A DNA stretch of 64,000 bases from Nyssa sinensis. Lineage: Eukaryota > Streptophyta > Magnoliopsida > Cornales > Nyssaceae. A model generated the notes under the pieces. That model searched no databases and was not told the DNA's origin. It was given only the letters and a program-made list of their open reading frames with translations. How positions within the stretch are numbered: the first letter of the stretch is position 1; every line of letters starts with the position of its first letter. The position numbers and the translations under genes are program-made. The stretch lies in NCBI GenBank assembly GCA_008638375.1, contig CM018038.1, positions 12,980,515-13,044,514 of the forward strand, given 5' to 3'. Below are positions 34,401 through 47,072 of the stretch, piece by piece.

Positions 34401-34814
34401 AATTGGCATCATAGAACGACAGCGAGGGATAGGGGAAACAATTACTCTGTCAATAACTATCACATTTACTGGAGACAATGGGATGCCCGTTGAAGAATCT
34501 ATAGCAGCACACTCCAACCTTAGACGGAAGCCAAAATCATCCCATGAAGGTGTATAATTTTTTGAAGAACCCAACAAAGTCCACCCACTTCCTTCTCTTT
34601 CCAACACTATTGAACTAGGTCTTTCCATCTTGAACTATCATCATCCGATGCTGAGCCACTTAGAGAGTCTTGGTTCTGCCATGCATCAGTGAAAGATTTT
34701 GCAGAGTAGTCATGGTAACTCTCTTTGACTGGTATATGCACTGCTGTACAACATATAAATTGCGGCGTAGCAATCTCAACATGGCGAACAGAACAAGTAC
34801 AATGCTCCCTAAAC

Positions 34815-36603
34815 CTGTTTATATTAAATTTTCAGAATCACTTACTTGCAATTTAGGATGAGATGAATAAACACAAAGCAAATGACAAACAGTAATCCAC
34901 AATACAAAAGGTCCTATACTAGACTGCAGTCCCTTTTAATACACATTTCAATACATAAAAAAAAAAAAATTGTATTAGTTTTAATACACATTCAGATTGA
35001 TTGGGCTGCCACATCATTTGGGCAGTGTAATAGATACCACATCATTTGGATAATACTTTTTTCATAGATTAGTATAGTAGCACCTATGTTGATGATTCAA
35101 ACAATGTTGTATGTGTTGTAGGATGTACAGTGATAATTTGACAGATCCAATTTGTTCTTTCTATTTTTCTAAAAAAAAAAATTCATGATCTTTTTTTATT
35201 ATAATTTCTTGAACCTTAAATCTAGTGCATTGTTACATATTGCCTGATATTGATCTGAAACAATGTAATTGAGTTGTCTCTTGGCCCATCAAAATAGTAC
35301 CATGATTCTGAACCATAGTTTGAATCCAATCTATATACTCCCCATAGAAATTGTAACTGATATATACCATGACTCTGAACCATAGTGTTTTAGGGAAAAT
35401 TATGGTTAGAATAAATATTCAGGGTGAAAATACATGTGGGTGTTGATTTTTTGAAAATTTCAGTTAAAGTAAGTCATCCAAAAATAAAATACAAAAAGAT
35501 AACAAATTTACACTTAACCTAATGTGTTAAAAAGTATATTACAAAAAGGGTAGTAATTTGTGGCGAAATGACTAAGAACGTACATCTTCTGATTCGTTAT
35601 GTACCACTATTTATTCATAATGTAATATTTTTTGTTTCTTATGTACTATCATTTTGTTTAATGGGTATGATAATTCTACCGCTTGCACAAAAGACACAAG
35701 TTGGATGTCATTAAATCATTATATAGCACTGTTTTTGTACAAAAATCGATACAATAATGTACAATTTAAAAAAAAAAATGCACCAGCATCCTCTAACATC
35801 CTCATACCCATGAAATTATGTTTCTTGTAATTGATTTTTAAATGACTTACTTTAATTAAAATTTTCAAAAATATCAACACCCACGTGTAATTTCAGCCTG
35901 ATTGATTGCTCTAACCATAATTTTTCCTAATTTTAATTCAATCTACCTCGGCATGTAGGAGCCATTTTTTGATTTATGAAAATATGACAAATTTTAATAA
36001 TTAATAAATTTTTAATTTTTCATATCTATTAATTATAAGAGAGTTGACAATTTCTAATTATGTTGGTTGGAAACATTTGTGAATACCAAATAACTTGTCA
36101 AGAAATACTTTCATTCATACTTGTACTAAAACATGTTTAAGGACAATAACGACTCTTTAGTCTATTCCTTCCACAATCAAGGACTGAATTAACATTGGAT
36201 AATGACCTTAACTAATATATCCTTGTTTATGAAATTATACCCAAGGAATAAAAAAAGGGAAGAAAAGGGGGTAAAAAAAAGGGCAGTGTTTGACAAACAA
36301 AACTTAGCGGCTACATAACAGAAACTAAAAGATAAGAACTATACATGGACAAATAGTCGAGGATACAGAATGTAGGAAAAACGATTATATATATATATAT
36401 ATATATATTCTCGGTGAGTAACTTCAAATTGGGCAATAAAATCAATTTTAATTCTATAAAATTTATAAAAACTAACTATTACTACATATAGCTCTAACAA
36501 TTAAAAATGAGAAAACTTTAAAAAACCCATGGACCCACATACACATACAAATACACATACAAATTAAAATTAAAAGAAAGAAAAAATATAAAAGAGAGCA
36601 TAG
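34815..36603 (-). other. Intron 1 of the unit A CCR4 gene, containing the unit join
   Basis: It runs from the exon 2 acceptor to exon 1, and the A/B unit boundary near 35797 lies inside it. It holds an (AT)n run near 36385-36410 and a 'caaaaaagg' poly-A stretch, but no gene. Confidence 0.7.
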
Positions 36604-36699
36604 CAGGTGAATATAACGGTGCCATGTTGAGAAGCTTGTGATTCGAGTCGAAACCAAGGATTTATTTCACATCCCACCACGGGAATAATCGATCTCATG

Positions 36700-38857
36700 C
36701 TCACAGTAAATTCACTTGCGAATTCTACTGTATCCATGTACGTGATGCATAAATTCCAAGTTTATCTTTAGGAAAGAAAGAGAGATTTGATGAATAAATT
36801 CTAAGTTTCTACAATGAGTATTTTGGAAAGAAAGAGAGATTTAGGAGAGAAAGAGAGAAAGCTAGCGTAAAAATTACGAAACAATCCTGTGGGTTAGAGA
36901 TGTTATTAGAGAAGAAAGGAGTACGATAATATATATATATATAGGTTTCCTAACCCAACTGGGATTAGGTTACCTTGCGCGCGAAGGCAATAAATTTGAA
37001 AAAGGAAAGGAAAGAATAAAAAATTTAAAAAATATCATTATAAATATGTAATATGTAATAAAAAAATTTATTATCATATAATCGGGATAAACCCAAACTC
37101 TAAGGAAATGAAAACAAATTTTAATTCTCTCTCCTTTCTCTGTTTGCCATACTCATCTTATCAAACTTTCATTCTCACGTCATTTAATTTTCTTCTCTCT
37201 CCCCCATCTTCTCTCATAACTTAACTAATTTAATTTATCTTTATAAAAAAAAATTAATTTTATTTTTCTCCCTCTCTTCCAAAGCTGTCTAAACCAATCG
37301 CTTTCTCGATATTAGAGTTGAATTGTAAAAACATTTTACATATTTCAGTTTACTCCAATATCTCATAAGTGAGAAAATTACAAACTGATAACAAATTTTG
37401 TTTATTTTATTTTAAGAAATTGTTTCCTTGAAAAACAATATAATAAAATTGAGAAGAAATTGGTAACAAATAAAACAAGCACTTCTATTATTATTATAGC
37501 CAATACTTCAAACTTTTCTGTCAAAAGTGCAGATTCTCAAATGACTAATATATAAGCAATAGTCATGCAAAATGTTAAGTATTTTCTTTATTTCCTCCAT
37601 ATGTAACGCACATACAAAAATCATGAAATAACTGTATTTGGCAATACAACTTTCATTTAGAACAACTCTGTTTTATTTGACATGTTATTTTTACTATCAT
37701 ATTTGACATTAAAAATTGTTATTACAAATTTATGTCGTATTATAAAATACAATTACTATATATTAAACAAATGTAAAATCTAAACTACTTTTCAGGAGAA
37801 AAATAATTATTGTGTTAAAAAATAACATTTTAGTATTAGAATTTCTTTGTTAAAATTTAATATTTTTATAATATAACAATACCAAAATATAAATTTAATA
37901 TTAACAAAATAATATTTAGCATTGGAGATGCTCTTATGTTGCGTAAATTGTAAGGATCAATCTCACTTAATTGCATTTAGATAATATCTCATCATTTAAC
38001 CGGACATGATATTCATTTCACAACAACCGAATAAAGCTCAGCACTTAACCGGACATGATATTCATTTCACAACAACCGAATAAAGATCACTTCATGATCA
38101 ATGCCCAAGCCCAATTTATATCATTCATTGTTTCTTCAATAAAATATTATATATTATATATTATTATTCGAGAGTGTGATCGAACGATAAAAACATTGAG
38201 AATAAAATTCAAGTATTTCGAGTTTAAGTATTTTATATACCGATCAGTGACAGTTAGAACTTAAATGGTGGGCTTAACTGTCACGAAGTGAGAAACTTAG
38301 TCTAATGCGTATAAATTAACTCAGAAAAATAATGTATTAAGATATTTTTGAAAGAGACAATACTTAGTTTCAAATTTGGTGGGAGAAACTTTCGTGTCTT
38401 AATGTACATGTATTTTTTAATAATATTTAATTTTTATTTTTAATTAAAACTAAATAATCACATAATATACATGTGATTACATGCATGATACATTGACCTT
38501 TTTGAAAATCACATTATGTGAGACCAAAAAGTATCATACACACATCACGTTAGTAGAGATGGGCACGGGGTGGAGAACTCCTTTTCTAATCTTGTCACAC
38601 AATCTATTTAAATTCCATGATAAGAAAAAGCAAGAACCATTTATTTTTAAATGTTTATTTATTAACTTAATGGTTATGGTCCTCCAAAATTTTGAAAACT
38701 TAATTTGTCTGGTACTTTTGCAAAAAAAAAATTAAAAAATCAAGAATTGGCTTTCCAAAATTTGTTAAATTTATATAATAATTCCTTTTAAAAATCAAAT
38801 GTATACATCCTACCCCTCCTAATCATAATACATGAATCAGCTACTGATTATAGTTAA
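36700..38857. other. CCR4 upstream region in unit B, small gene missing
   Basis: Matches unit A positions about 11460-16848 without the hAT insertion. A short block (about 37020-37110, including 'atataatcgggataaaccc') that in A and C lies just before the small gene is found here before the sequence matching 11775, showing a rearrangement. No exon is present. Confidence 0.55.
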
Positions 38858-38868
38858 TAAACCCCAGG

Positions 38869-41800
38869 TGGGAATTTTGCCAAATTTTTTCTTTTTTTTT
38901 TAGATGTAAATTGTCATACTCGTATGAATTTAGCCCATCTTCATTTGAACTTAGCCATCCCCAAGATTTAACCCAATTATAATTTTAACTCAACCCTTAC
39001 CTCTTCAATCCTCATTTGAACCTAGCGCACCTCAAGTCTTTGGCCTAATTTTAATTTTAACTCAACCCTTAACCACTTAAATTCTCATTTAAATCTAACT
39101 CAACTCAAGTTTTGGTGCAATTCTAATTCTAACGCAATACAACCCATTAACCATAATATGTTAACTCTCCTATCATCTACCTCTGTGAAAAATAAAAATT
39201 TACATGTGAAATTTCTTCAATTTCAAAAAAGAAAATATCCCAGATTTCTTTTCCTCCAAAACTTTTCCTCTTATCATCTTCCTCTTTGAGAAAAAAAAAA
39301 AAATTAAATGTAAATTTTTTTCCAATTTGAGGAAAAAAATTTCCCCCAAAATTTCTCTCTAAAAAATCTAACCCCCCCTAATTTTTTTTACTAGCTCCGC
39401 TGTCACGCCCCGAATTCTAGCGAACCCGAGGTGCGAGTAACGAGACAAAAAGAAATAAAATAATAAAGAAATAAAAGATAATTAAGGACAATCAAATACA
39501 TTCTACATACTATTCTGATACATTACATAAGGTCTGGTCCATTTGTTCACAACATACAAAATAAGAAACAGTCTCGGGCTTATGCCCTTATACAATATCA
39601 AATGCGCCTCTCGGGCCTAACATAATCCCCAATCAGATCATCTCCACATCTCGTACAGCTGGAACATCATCTGAAATGTTTGCCCCACTAAAGGGGTCAG
39701 CTTAACATGCTGGTACAATATAATGCTAATGCAAGAAACAAAACTAAGGGCGTGGCATGTGCAAGTGTACAGTTATTTCTATACGGCATTTGATATCATG
39801 ATGGCAGTATATGAACATTGTACAGTATATGAGCAGTATGCGTGACACACCCATGCAGCTCTATGCCCACCCATGTCTCATGATAGGCCCTTCCCCGCTG
39901 GCATGAGTACCGCCACGTATGTCTCGCTTCACGGTCCGGAACCCGTCAGGCAGGCGAGTACCTATTGGCCGATTTTGGGTTTTTCACCACAGGATCTGCA
40001 CCCTCATAATGCATAGCACCACGTGCTCAACTCACACCATGCACAAGGAACCACACTATGCCAAGATGCTCTGATTCATTCATGCCACAATGTAATCTCA
40101 ATGATGCATCTCATTCATACATGAAGCATGCTTTCAATCACATATCTCATAATCTCAATAGTTCTCAAGGAATACAATTCACGCACAATATACTAACACA
40201 TGTGATATACATACAATCATTATTTATATCATCACCCAACATACAGCAAGATAGCATGAAGCACATAAGCATGTGAACAATCGAGCAAACATGTAAACAA
40301 TCAAGGCAGCAAAACAAGTATTCCTAATCTTAATTCTATTTCTTACTTAGCACAATATATTGTACCTGAAAATCGACCTCAACCCGGGAAAATGCACTCG
40401 TAGTATAGTGGGATCACCATGAGAATACCGAAGGTCAGATCACTTTCTCCTTGCCCTTTCGTGTCCCTAAAATCACAACATGTGACTCAGTTCATTTGTT
40501 TCCTGAATGATGATATTCAACAAATTTTATGTCTTTATTTTATAAGTTCTTATTTTGCTAAATTAAACTCTACTATTGAGTCCGGAACGTCGAAGAAAAT
40601 AAGTTTAGGTTTTCGTAGAACTCAATTCGGACATCTGGGTTCAAAAGGGCAAAATGGTCATTTTGCACTTTTCACTGTTCCTTATATTTCGAGACCTCTT
40701 TTCACAAATCAGACTCCACGGTTGAGTTCGAAATGCTCGAGATAATAAAGTTTCACTATTTGTTTACTAAATTTGGAGTTTGTTTGACTATGTTTTAATT
40801 TAGGGGCATTTTGGTAATTTTAAAGGTTACTACGGGTCTTCTATTTTTCAGGACCTCGTCTCGTAAAACGGACCTCACCATTGGCCTCAGAATGGCCGAG
40901 ATAGTCAAAATACACTAATGACTTGTCCCATTTGGACTCCGGGTTATTTTAGAATATTTAAATAATTTAATTAATTAATTAATTAATTAAATTAATATTT
41001 ATTAATATTTTATTCTGGTGGGGTCAAATTATAATAATTAACAGTTGGGGGGTCAGTTTGTAAATTCTGAAAGTTCTGGGTCAAAATTTAATTTCCAAAA
41101 AGTCTAGGGATTAATTTGTAAATTCCTATTCCCCTATTCTCAATTCAGTTACTCAAACAGTGATCAGTCCAGAACAGGGATAGGATATCCCTGTTCCTAT
41201 TTCAATTTTAATTTTCAATTTCTTAACCTTGTAACCAAATAGCCCCATTTAGTTTTTAATTTAAAACCACCGAACAACACGTGGCAGGGGCGGACCGCCC
41301 GAACCCGACCTGAACCCGAACCGGACCCGAACCTCGACCCGAACAGTCCCCCCTTCGTCCCTGATTTTCCGGCGAGACACCAGTAGGGTTCCGGCGCCGG
41401 CGACATTTTTCCAGCGATATTTTCATGGTTTCTGAATGTGGTTCTCTTCGGTTTTTCACGTAGATTCCATATCTAAGGTCGGTTTTGGACCTAAGCCACT
41501 AGATTTTCATGAAATAGGGTTCAAAGAATCCGGTCAACACTCCGGCCGACCCTACTCTTTCATTTTCGTGGCTTTTTGGTCACGGTTCAACCTCCATTTT
41601 GATCCTAATGGGTTTCTGCACCTCCTAGGGTTCGTTCCCTACCATTTAACCCAAGTTTTAAACCAATATTTTTCCAACCAACCAATTATCCAACCCACCT
41701 GCAACTCAATGTTTCTCTCTCATTTCTTAATCGTTTTCTTTTATTCTTTTTGCAAAATGATCCTTACAACATGCTCTTTAAGATCCTATACATCAAATTA

Positions 41801-42462
41801 ATTATCATGCTTTAAAAAAAATAAAACAAAACTGGGTCACTTACGGTTTTTGTTGAGTTTCTCTCTCTAGCCATGCACCTCCTCCACCTTCTGGTTCCAA
41901 GCTTGAATCAAGCTCCCAAATTCTCTTCTCCTTTCCAGAACTCTCTCTCTCTCTTGCTCTCTGTTTTTCTTTCCTTTCTCTCCTCCCAACCGAGACCAAC
42001 ATATACCCTCACACATCAACTCTCTCACGTCTCCCCACCACCAGCCCCTTTTCTTGACCCTTTTCCCTCTATTCAGCCACCTCTTTCCTCTTCCCCAATG
42101 CAGCTTTGCATTAAATGCAAAGCTGCCCTATATATGCCTATATATATATATATATACCACTCATTACACACACACTAGATACACACACACTTAGCCGACA
42201 CCTCACACACACACTCAGTTGGTCACAAACACACACACACCCGTTCGGTTGCACCCACACACAGTGCACACATGCACTGTTATATATACATATACATATA
42301 CACACACATGCACATATATTATTCTACACATATATACATACATACATATAATTAATATGCATAAAAAAAAAATTAACAATAATAATGATAATAAAAATTT
42401 AATAATCAAGGAAAATTTTCATATATTAAAAAAAAAATTCCGGGTTATTACATCCGCCCTTG
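38869..42462. mobile_element. Left-truncated MITE in unit B, split by a solo LTR
   Basis: The interior and right end of the gene X intron MITE, continuing from 38869 to 39400 and from 42453 to 42462 (ending CCGCCCTTG, then cttagaag). Its left end is lost in the 5.6-kb deletion that joins sequence matching 16848 to sequence matching 22428 of unit A. Confidence 0.8.
39401..42452 (-). mobile_element. Solo long terminal repeat, 3052 bp (Gypsy-like)
   Basis: It starts TGTCACGCCCCGAATTCTAG and ends GGGTTATTACA, flanked by a perfect 5-bp duplication TCCGC (39396-39400 and 42453-42457). On the minus strand it begins TGTAATAACCCGGAATT, resembling starts of long Gypsy (Tat/Ogre-like) LTRs. No internal copy of the ends, no gag or pol, so it is best read as a solo LTR left by LTR-LTR recombination. 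It contains (AC)n/(AT)n tracts at 42140-42350. Reading frames inside (for example 40419-40745, 41436-41801) show no recognisable domain. Unit B only. Confidence 0.85.
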
Positions 42463-42850
42463 CTTAGAAGAGGTAAAGGAACTAGGAATTAAGAGTTCTA
42501 ATGACACCCTGGTCAATGAAGACTCCTATACTACTCCACAGTGATATCTCCTGTCTGTTCATTTTGTGAATCACCATTTTATAAGAGCATGACTAGATTT
42601 ATTTTTTTCAATCAGCCACGACATGAAAGAGAACTTCTCCCTTTTTCATCTCCTATTAGTTCATTTTTTGAATCGCCATTTTATAAGAGTATGACTCGAT
42701 TTTTTTCAATCAGTTATGCATAGACTAAAATAGTGCTACTAATATTTGAAAGATGAGAAAATTACAACTGGAGGACATTATTTGAATTACACACAATCAC
42801 ACCCACACACAAAAGGTCTAGAAATGATTTTGTTTTCAGCTTTTATTTAC

Positions 42851-43859
42851 CTTGAGAGTGTCTTTGGGTGTATTAGCTTTTGGTGTTTCCCTCTTCTTGG
42901 GCTTTCTTGGGTCCTGCCATAAAACACAAAGTTAAACGACAGTAAGAAAATATACCTAAGCATCCTGCTATGCCAAGAGACAGTCTCTTCTATATAAGCT
43001 TACAGAAATGTAAATTTGTTTAACTTTTTTTACAAGTAAAGATTCATTCAAAAGGCACCATAACAGGGACACAACTGAAGTACATAAAGCATATACATTC
43101 AAAAAACAGTTAGCCCCCCCATACACATTTCCCCCAGAAACTCAACAAAAGAATTAAGATCAATCCTAAACAATCCTGTACTCCACAAAAATAAATTATG
43201 GAGTATCAAATGTCTAAAAAAAGCGACCGAAGTGCTGTTCCCCCTAAAAAATTCTCCTATTTCACCCCCGCCAAATGCACCATATTACGCATAAAGGGGC
43301 CATCTCCAAGTGTGCAAGACTTTCTGCTTCCACAGCCCCCAAGCCAACCCTTACATCCCAGCCCCCAGGCATGATCCACTTAATGCCAAAAATAGAAAAC
43401 AAACTAACCCATGACTCCCGGGGGCAAAACAAAAGAAGGTGCAAAGGAGATTCCTCTTCAGCTTAGGAATCTATTCACACAAAATTGTAAAAGAAAACAC
43501 ATATGACATCACTTACATGTATTCTTTCAAATTAACACAAAGTATAGCAGTACTCACCTTCTTACTTTGCTTAGGAATACTCATAGCACTTCCAGTGTTC
43601 ACATTCTCCACTTTCTTCAACAAGTTTGACACTGGTGTCTGTGTTACTATCAGGTTAGGCAAATCCTACAAAGAACACAGAGATACACACTAGGTCTACA
43701 TTTATATCATACTCAGGAAGGACCAAATTTATAGAGGCAAGCAAAATGATCTGTTACTTTTTTCTTCACCTTCTCTTCATTTTCAGCAATAACCAGAACG
43801 TGCTGACGTCTTCTTCTACCATCAGCATTTCTCATCTTGCTTGATGATATTGAGTAGTT
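42851..43859 (-). pseudogene. Gene X copy B, last exon deleted
   Basis: Exons 43859-43770, 43665-43558 and 42913-42851 are intact, with normal splice sites and few changes from copy A (for example IATQTPMS to IVTQTPVS). The final exon encoding [11 protein letters not shown]...DPYAFD is gone with the 5.6-kb deletion, so the protein would lack its normal C-terminus. The acceptor before exon 43859 ('caatattgcag') shows the ancestral state that the TRIM disturbed in copy A. Confidence 0.7.
43030..43465 (-). mobile_element. LINE 3' fragment in gene X intron (copy B)
   Basis: Same fragment as at 23545, shortened at its 5' side: after 'cctcttcagctt' it jumps to 'aggaatctattcacac', so several hundred bases present in copy A are missing. 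It reads '[19 protein letters not shown]' on the minus strand. Confidence 0.8.
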
Positions 43860-44511
43860 CTGCAATATTATGAAGTTATTAAATTGATCACTTTTTTAGA
43901 AATAAGTATGCTTCTACAGGTTTTGTCATTTCAGATTCTAAAAACTACCCTATAGCAAGCTCTCAAAAAATGCTTTCTTATCTATTATAAAAGCGAATAT
44001 GACATTAAAGTTTTGTTAATTAGGCTAGGTCAGCCATTACTGCAGTTGAAAAAATTCTAAACATCTTTTGTTTGTCTTTATACAAGAGAGAATGTCTAAG
44101 AATTGAAACAAAAAATTCATGCGAAGAACTTCATATAATTAATATTGTCACAATAATCTAAGGGACGATTCAAATTTACTGCAGGAAGGTCAGCATTCTA
44201 TGAAGCAAATAAGAAAGTTGTTGAGAATAAGAGAAACCATTTCCGGTACACAATACATCACATTCAAATATACCTAATTATCAAATACTACAATTCTCTT
44301 GTTGACAGAAGACGTTCCATAGCTATCCTATATATGTAAACACTAGTCCATGTAAGTTATAAAACTTACCATATATCAACTCCCATAAAGGCCACGATTA
44401 CAAATTAATATAAAGCTGATCAACATGATGCCTGTTTTTCATCAGCTTGTGTTAACTAATGACCCCTGCACAGACCATGAAACAAAGTGTTTGATCTTCT
44501 TTCTAATGCAG

Positions 44512-44952
44512 TCTGGACGGATACACTATTACAATACGAGGACACAAAACAGAACATCAAAGGACCCAAGGTCAAGCCCAGAGCCACCAAATAGTCCCGG
44601 TCAGATGAGCTTGGACCTTGAGCTTAACCTACCATGCGGTTCAGTGATGAAGACCGATGTTGGAAACACTTCCATCAAGCATAATTCTGGTAGCTCCTCA
44701 AACAATTCAGGCGATGAGTTCTTAAATTCAAGCAAAAATGATAGGATGAATCTGGGGGGCTTGAGATGTGCACCGTCATGTTTAGCATTTGAAGGAGATC
44801 AGAAGGAGATGGTAACGGCAGTGTGCAAGAGGTGCCATATGTTGGTGATGATGTGCAAGTCTTCTCCTGCATGCCCAAACTGCAAATTCATGCACTCACC
44901 AGACCAAAGCCCTCCCAACCTATTCAACCAAAGGCTTAGCCTCTTATGTTAA
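44512..44952 (+). pseudogene. Captured CFL1-like exon 2 (copy B), lacks exon 1
   Basis: The 441-nt exon is again open to its TAA, with the intron tail and AG before it. It shares with the unit A copy the changes IHYYNTRTQN, MNL and GLRCAPS, so both descend from one capture event; private changes are 'KTDVG' and 'APSCLAF'. The zinc-ribbon cysteines and EAR motif are intact. An upstream in-frame ATG at 44425 would give 175 residues. No promoter is visible. Confidence 0.8.
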
Positions 44953-46566
44953 TTGGGTAAGATTTGGGAAGTGCTTAGGATGGTGTCAAGTGTCACAGAT
45001 GCTCCAGCTTTTATCATGGTGACAAGTTAAAGTTCAAGCTTGGAATTGGTTGGCTTAACTTTGTTCTGCTTAGTTTTCCATGTGAAAATGTGACAAGTAC
45101 AGAGAGAAAACAAGGGGCAGAGAGACATAGTACTTCAGAATGTAAAATATACAGATAGATATTAGCTTTCTAAAGTTCTATTTTGCGTGGTTAAGGCCTT
45201 ACTGCTCGTACTAGATACTACCTTGGTGATGGAGTCTTAAATTCCACCTCTATTGGTTTGAGTTCTGATGATGCAATTTAATTTTTGGTGTCTCCACAGA
45301 AATTGAAAGCCTATTCTACTACTACCTATTAATGGAGACTTCAGTGTGATCGTCACTCCATATCAATATATGATGTGGTGTGACTTGTCTCTCACAAATT
45401 CTTACTTTCCAAAATCACAAATTCTCACTCTTTTGACACCCCAATACAAAACTCAGAAGAGTTAACTAAAGACAATACAACAAACAGGACACTGCCTCAC
45501 CAAATTAGCAAACATCTACCAACCCTTGTAAGAAAAAGAAAAAAAAAAGAAAACATCTTGCAGAGAAAACCAGAACCTAGCATTTCTAAGGCAACATTTG
45601 AAACAAGCAAACTACCATAACAAGCCAGCTAAGTAGACAAACAAATGAGACTAACAAACAGTCTAGACTAATGGCTGAACCAAAACGAAACAAAAAAGGG
45701 CTGAACCAGCTGGGAATTTGTCTACTGAAATAGAGAATAACGAGTCAAATTAGTTTTTTTTAATCATTATGAAACAAAGAATTTGGTTGGCAAATCTTTT
45801 TATTTTTTATTTTTGCATTTTTGTATAATATATATGAATATGGAATCAAGCAATGACTCTTGTTAGCACTCGATAAATATCCAACAATTGAAAAAAAATG
45901 TTCATATGAGATGAAGCAACTACTGCAGGCAGATAACAAATCTAAGGACCCCAGGTTTGGGGAGAATTTCCATGATTGAGACACAATTCTGAAACTACTG
46001 TGAGGTCCTGCTTTTGAATCCACATCTATGTGACCACACTTCCACATTGAATTGAGCTGTCTCAGATCAGTCATGTGATTGAACCAGCCAGGGGTCACAT
46101 GACCATGAGCCCTAATTTGTGTGAGACAGTTTCTTCCACAGGGGATGATCAGTGTTTATTTACGTCCTATCAAATAGACTGCAGGACAAGTAAAACTTTA
46201 TTTCATAGTCCCATATTTGTGGGAATGGTCTCTTTTATGTAATGAAACAGCTGAACCATAGCATCTGCCTTTCATGTGATTATTACCTTAAATAAACTCT
46301 GTGATGGTAAATTTATGAACTGTAGATGTCCTGTAATTCATATTAGAATGGGATAGTGACAGAAAGGTGCAAGAAAGCATTTGGGAACAACCTCAGTACT
46401 GTATCAAAGTCAAGAAAGTTGAAGTGAAAAAAAGAGTATATCACACAAGGAGAAAGCCAAAAACTTTAATTTTCATTATCAACACAATATACAAGGTTTA
46501 AGAGACCAGGATACAAAACACCCAAGCAGGGCTCAACATGTAAACATCATTGCCTAAAACTACAAT

Positions 46567-47012
46567 TGTTTAGTACGAACAGCAAAAGAATAAATAAATC
46601 AAAGCACACAACAAACAAACACCAAGATTTACGTGGTTCGGCAAGATGCCTACATCTACGGGAGTGATCCAGTTTCTTTCTTCACTATGAAAATAATTGT
46701 ACAATGCTTTAACTGCTTAATCCCAAGCCCTGTACATCCTCACTAAACTCAACCTCTCAACCCAAGAAAGAAATTCTGTATTTTTTCCCAATGCATCACT
46801 GCCTCACAAGGTTGCCTATTTATAAGCGTTCATCATCCCACAATGTTTGATTTTCTTCACCTGTATGTGTATTCACTGATGCGTATTACATGGCAGCATT
46901 TTCAGCAAATGTAGCTTGCAGCTTGAATTCTTTCATCTTCCATCTCTTGGCTTTCCACCTTCAATCATACGGGCTCTCTGTCTCTCACATTTGATGCATG
47001 TCTGCCACACAA
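46567..47012. mobile_element. LTR-like segment beside the CCR4 3' end (copy B)
   Basis: Counterpart of 28013-28456, with the same 'atttacgtggttcggcaa' and 'cctatttataagcg' motifs. Ends uncertain. Confidence 0.45.
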
Positions 47013-47072
47013 AAAGATAAAATTGCATATGGTGTTCATGGCTCTTGCATCGTGATGATTCTACTCTGAAAC

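Larger units (their letters stand above)
10599..35807. repeat. Tandem unit copy A (about 25.2 kb)
   Basis: It starts where 'aacatcctcatacccatgaa' first appears (near 10599) and ends where the same sequence recurs near 35797. It contains a stray CCR4 exon 1, a hAT transposon, the small membrane protein gene, gene X, the CFL1 fragment and exons 2-11 of a CCR4 gene. Its extra length over copy B comes from the 3.4-kb hAT insertion and the 5.6 kb that B has lost, partly offset by B's solo LTR. Boundaries are by eye and could be off by tens of bases. Confidence 0.85.
28517..36698 (-). pseudogene. CCR4-type deadenylase gene, body in unit A, damaged
   Basis: All eleven exons are present on the minus strand: 36698-36604, 34814-34194, 34061-33975, 33058-32975, 32896-32813, 32706-32638, 32551-32498, 32413-32325, 31682-31580, 30588-30447, 28740-28517. 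Three defects suggest decay. The exon 1 donor is CT instead of GT (36603). Exon 2 has 20 extra bases near 34615-34635 that shift the frame to a stop. Four residues kept in copy B and the family are changed: YRREH to YRLEH, ANRFK to ANWFK, CFRLM to CFWLM, and SSDHIA to LSDHIA. From a later ATG at 34628 a 456-residue frame holding the complete nuclease domain remains open, so a shortened protein is possible. The Mg-binding N, E, D and H motifs (LSYNILADLY, CLQE, CGDMN, SDHIA) are intact. Confidence 0.8.

Noticed and set aside
41873..42467. Several overlapping frames rich in Thr-His and Tyr-Ile
   Set aside because: They are translations of (AC)n and (AT)n tracts and pyrimidine-rich sequence inside the solo LTR.
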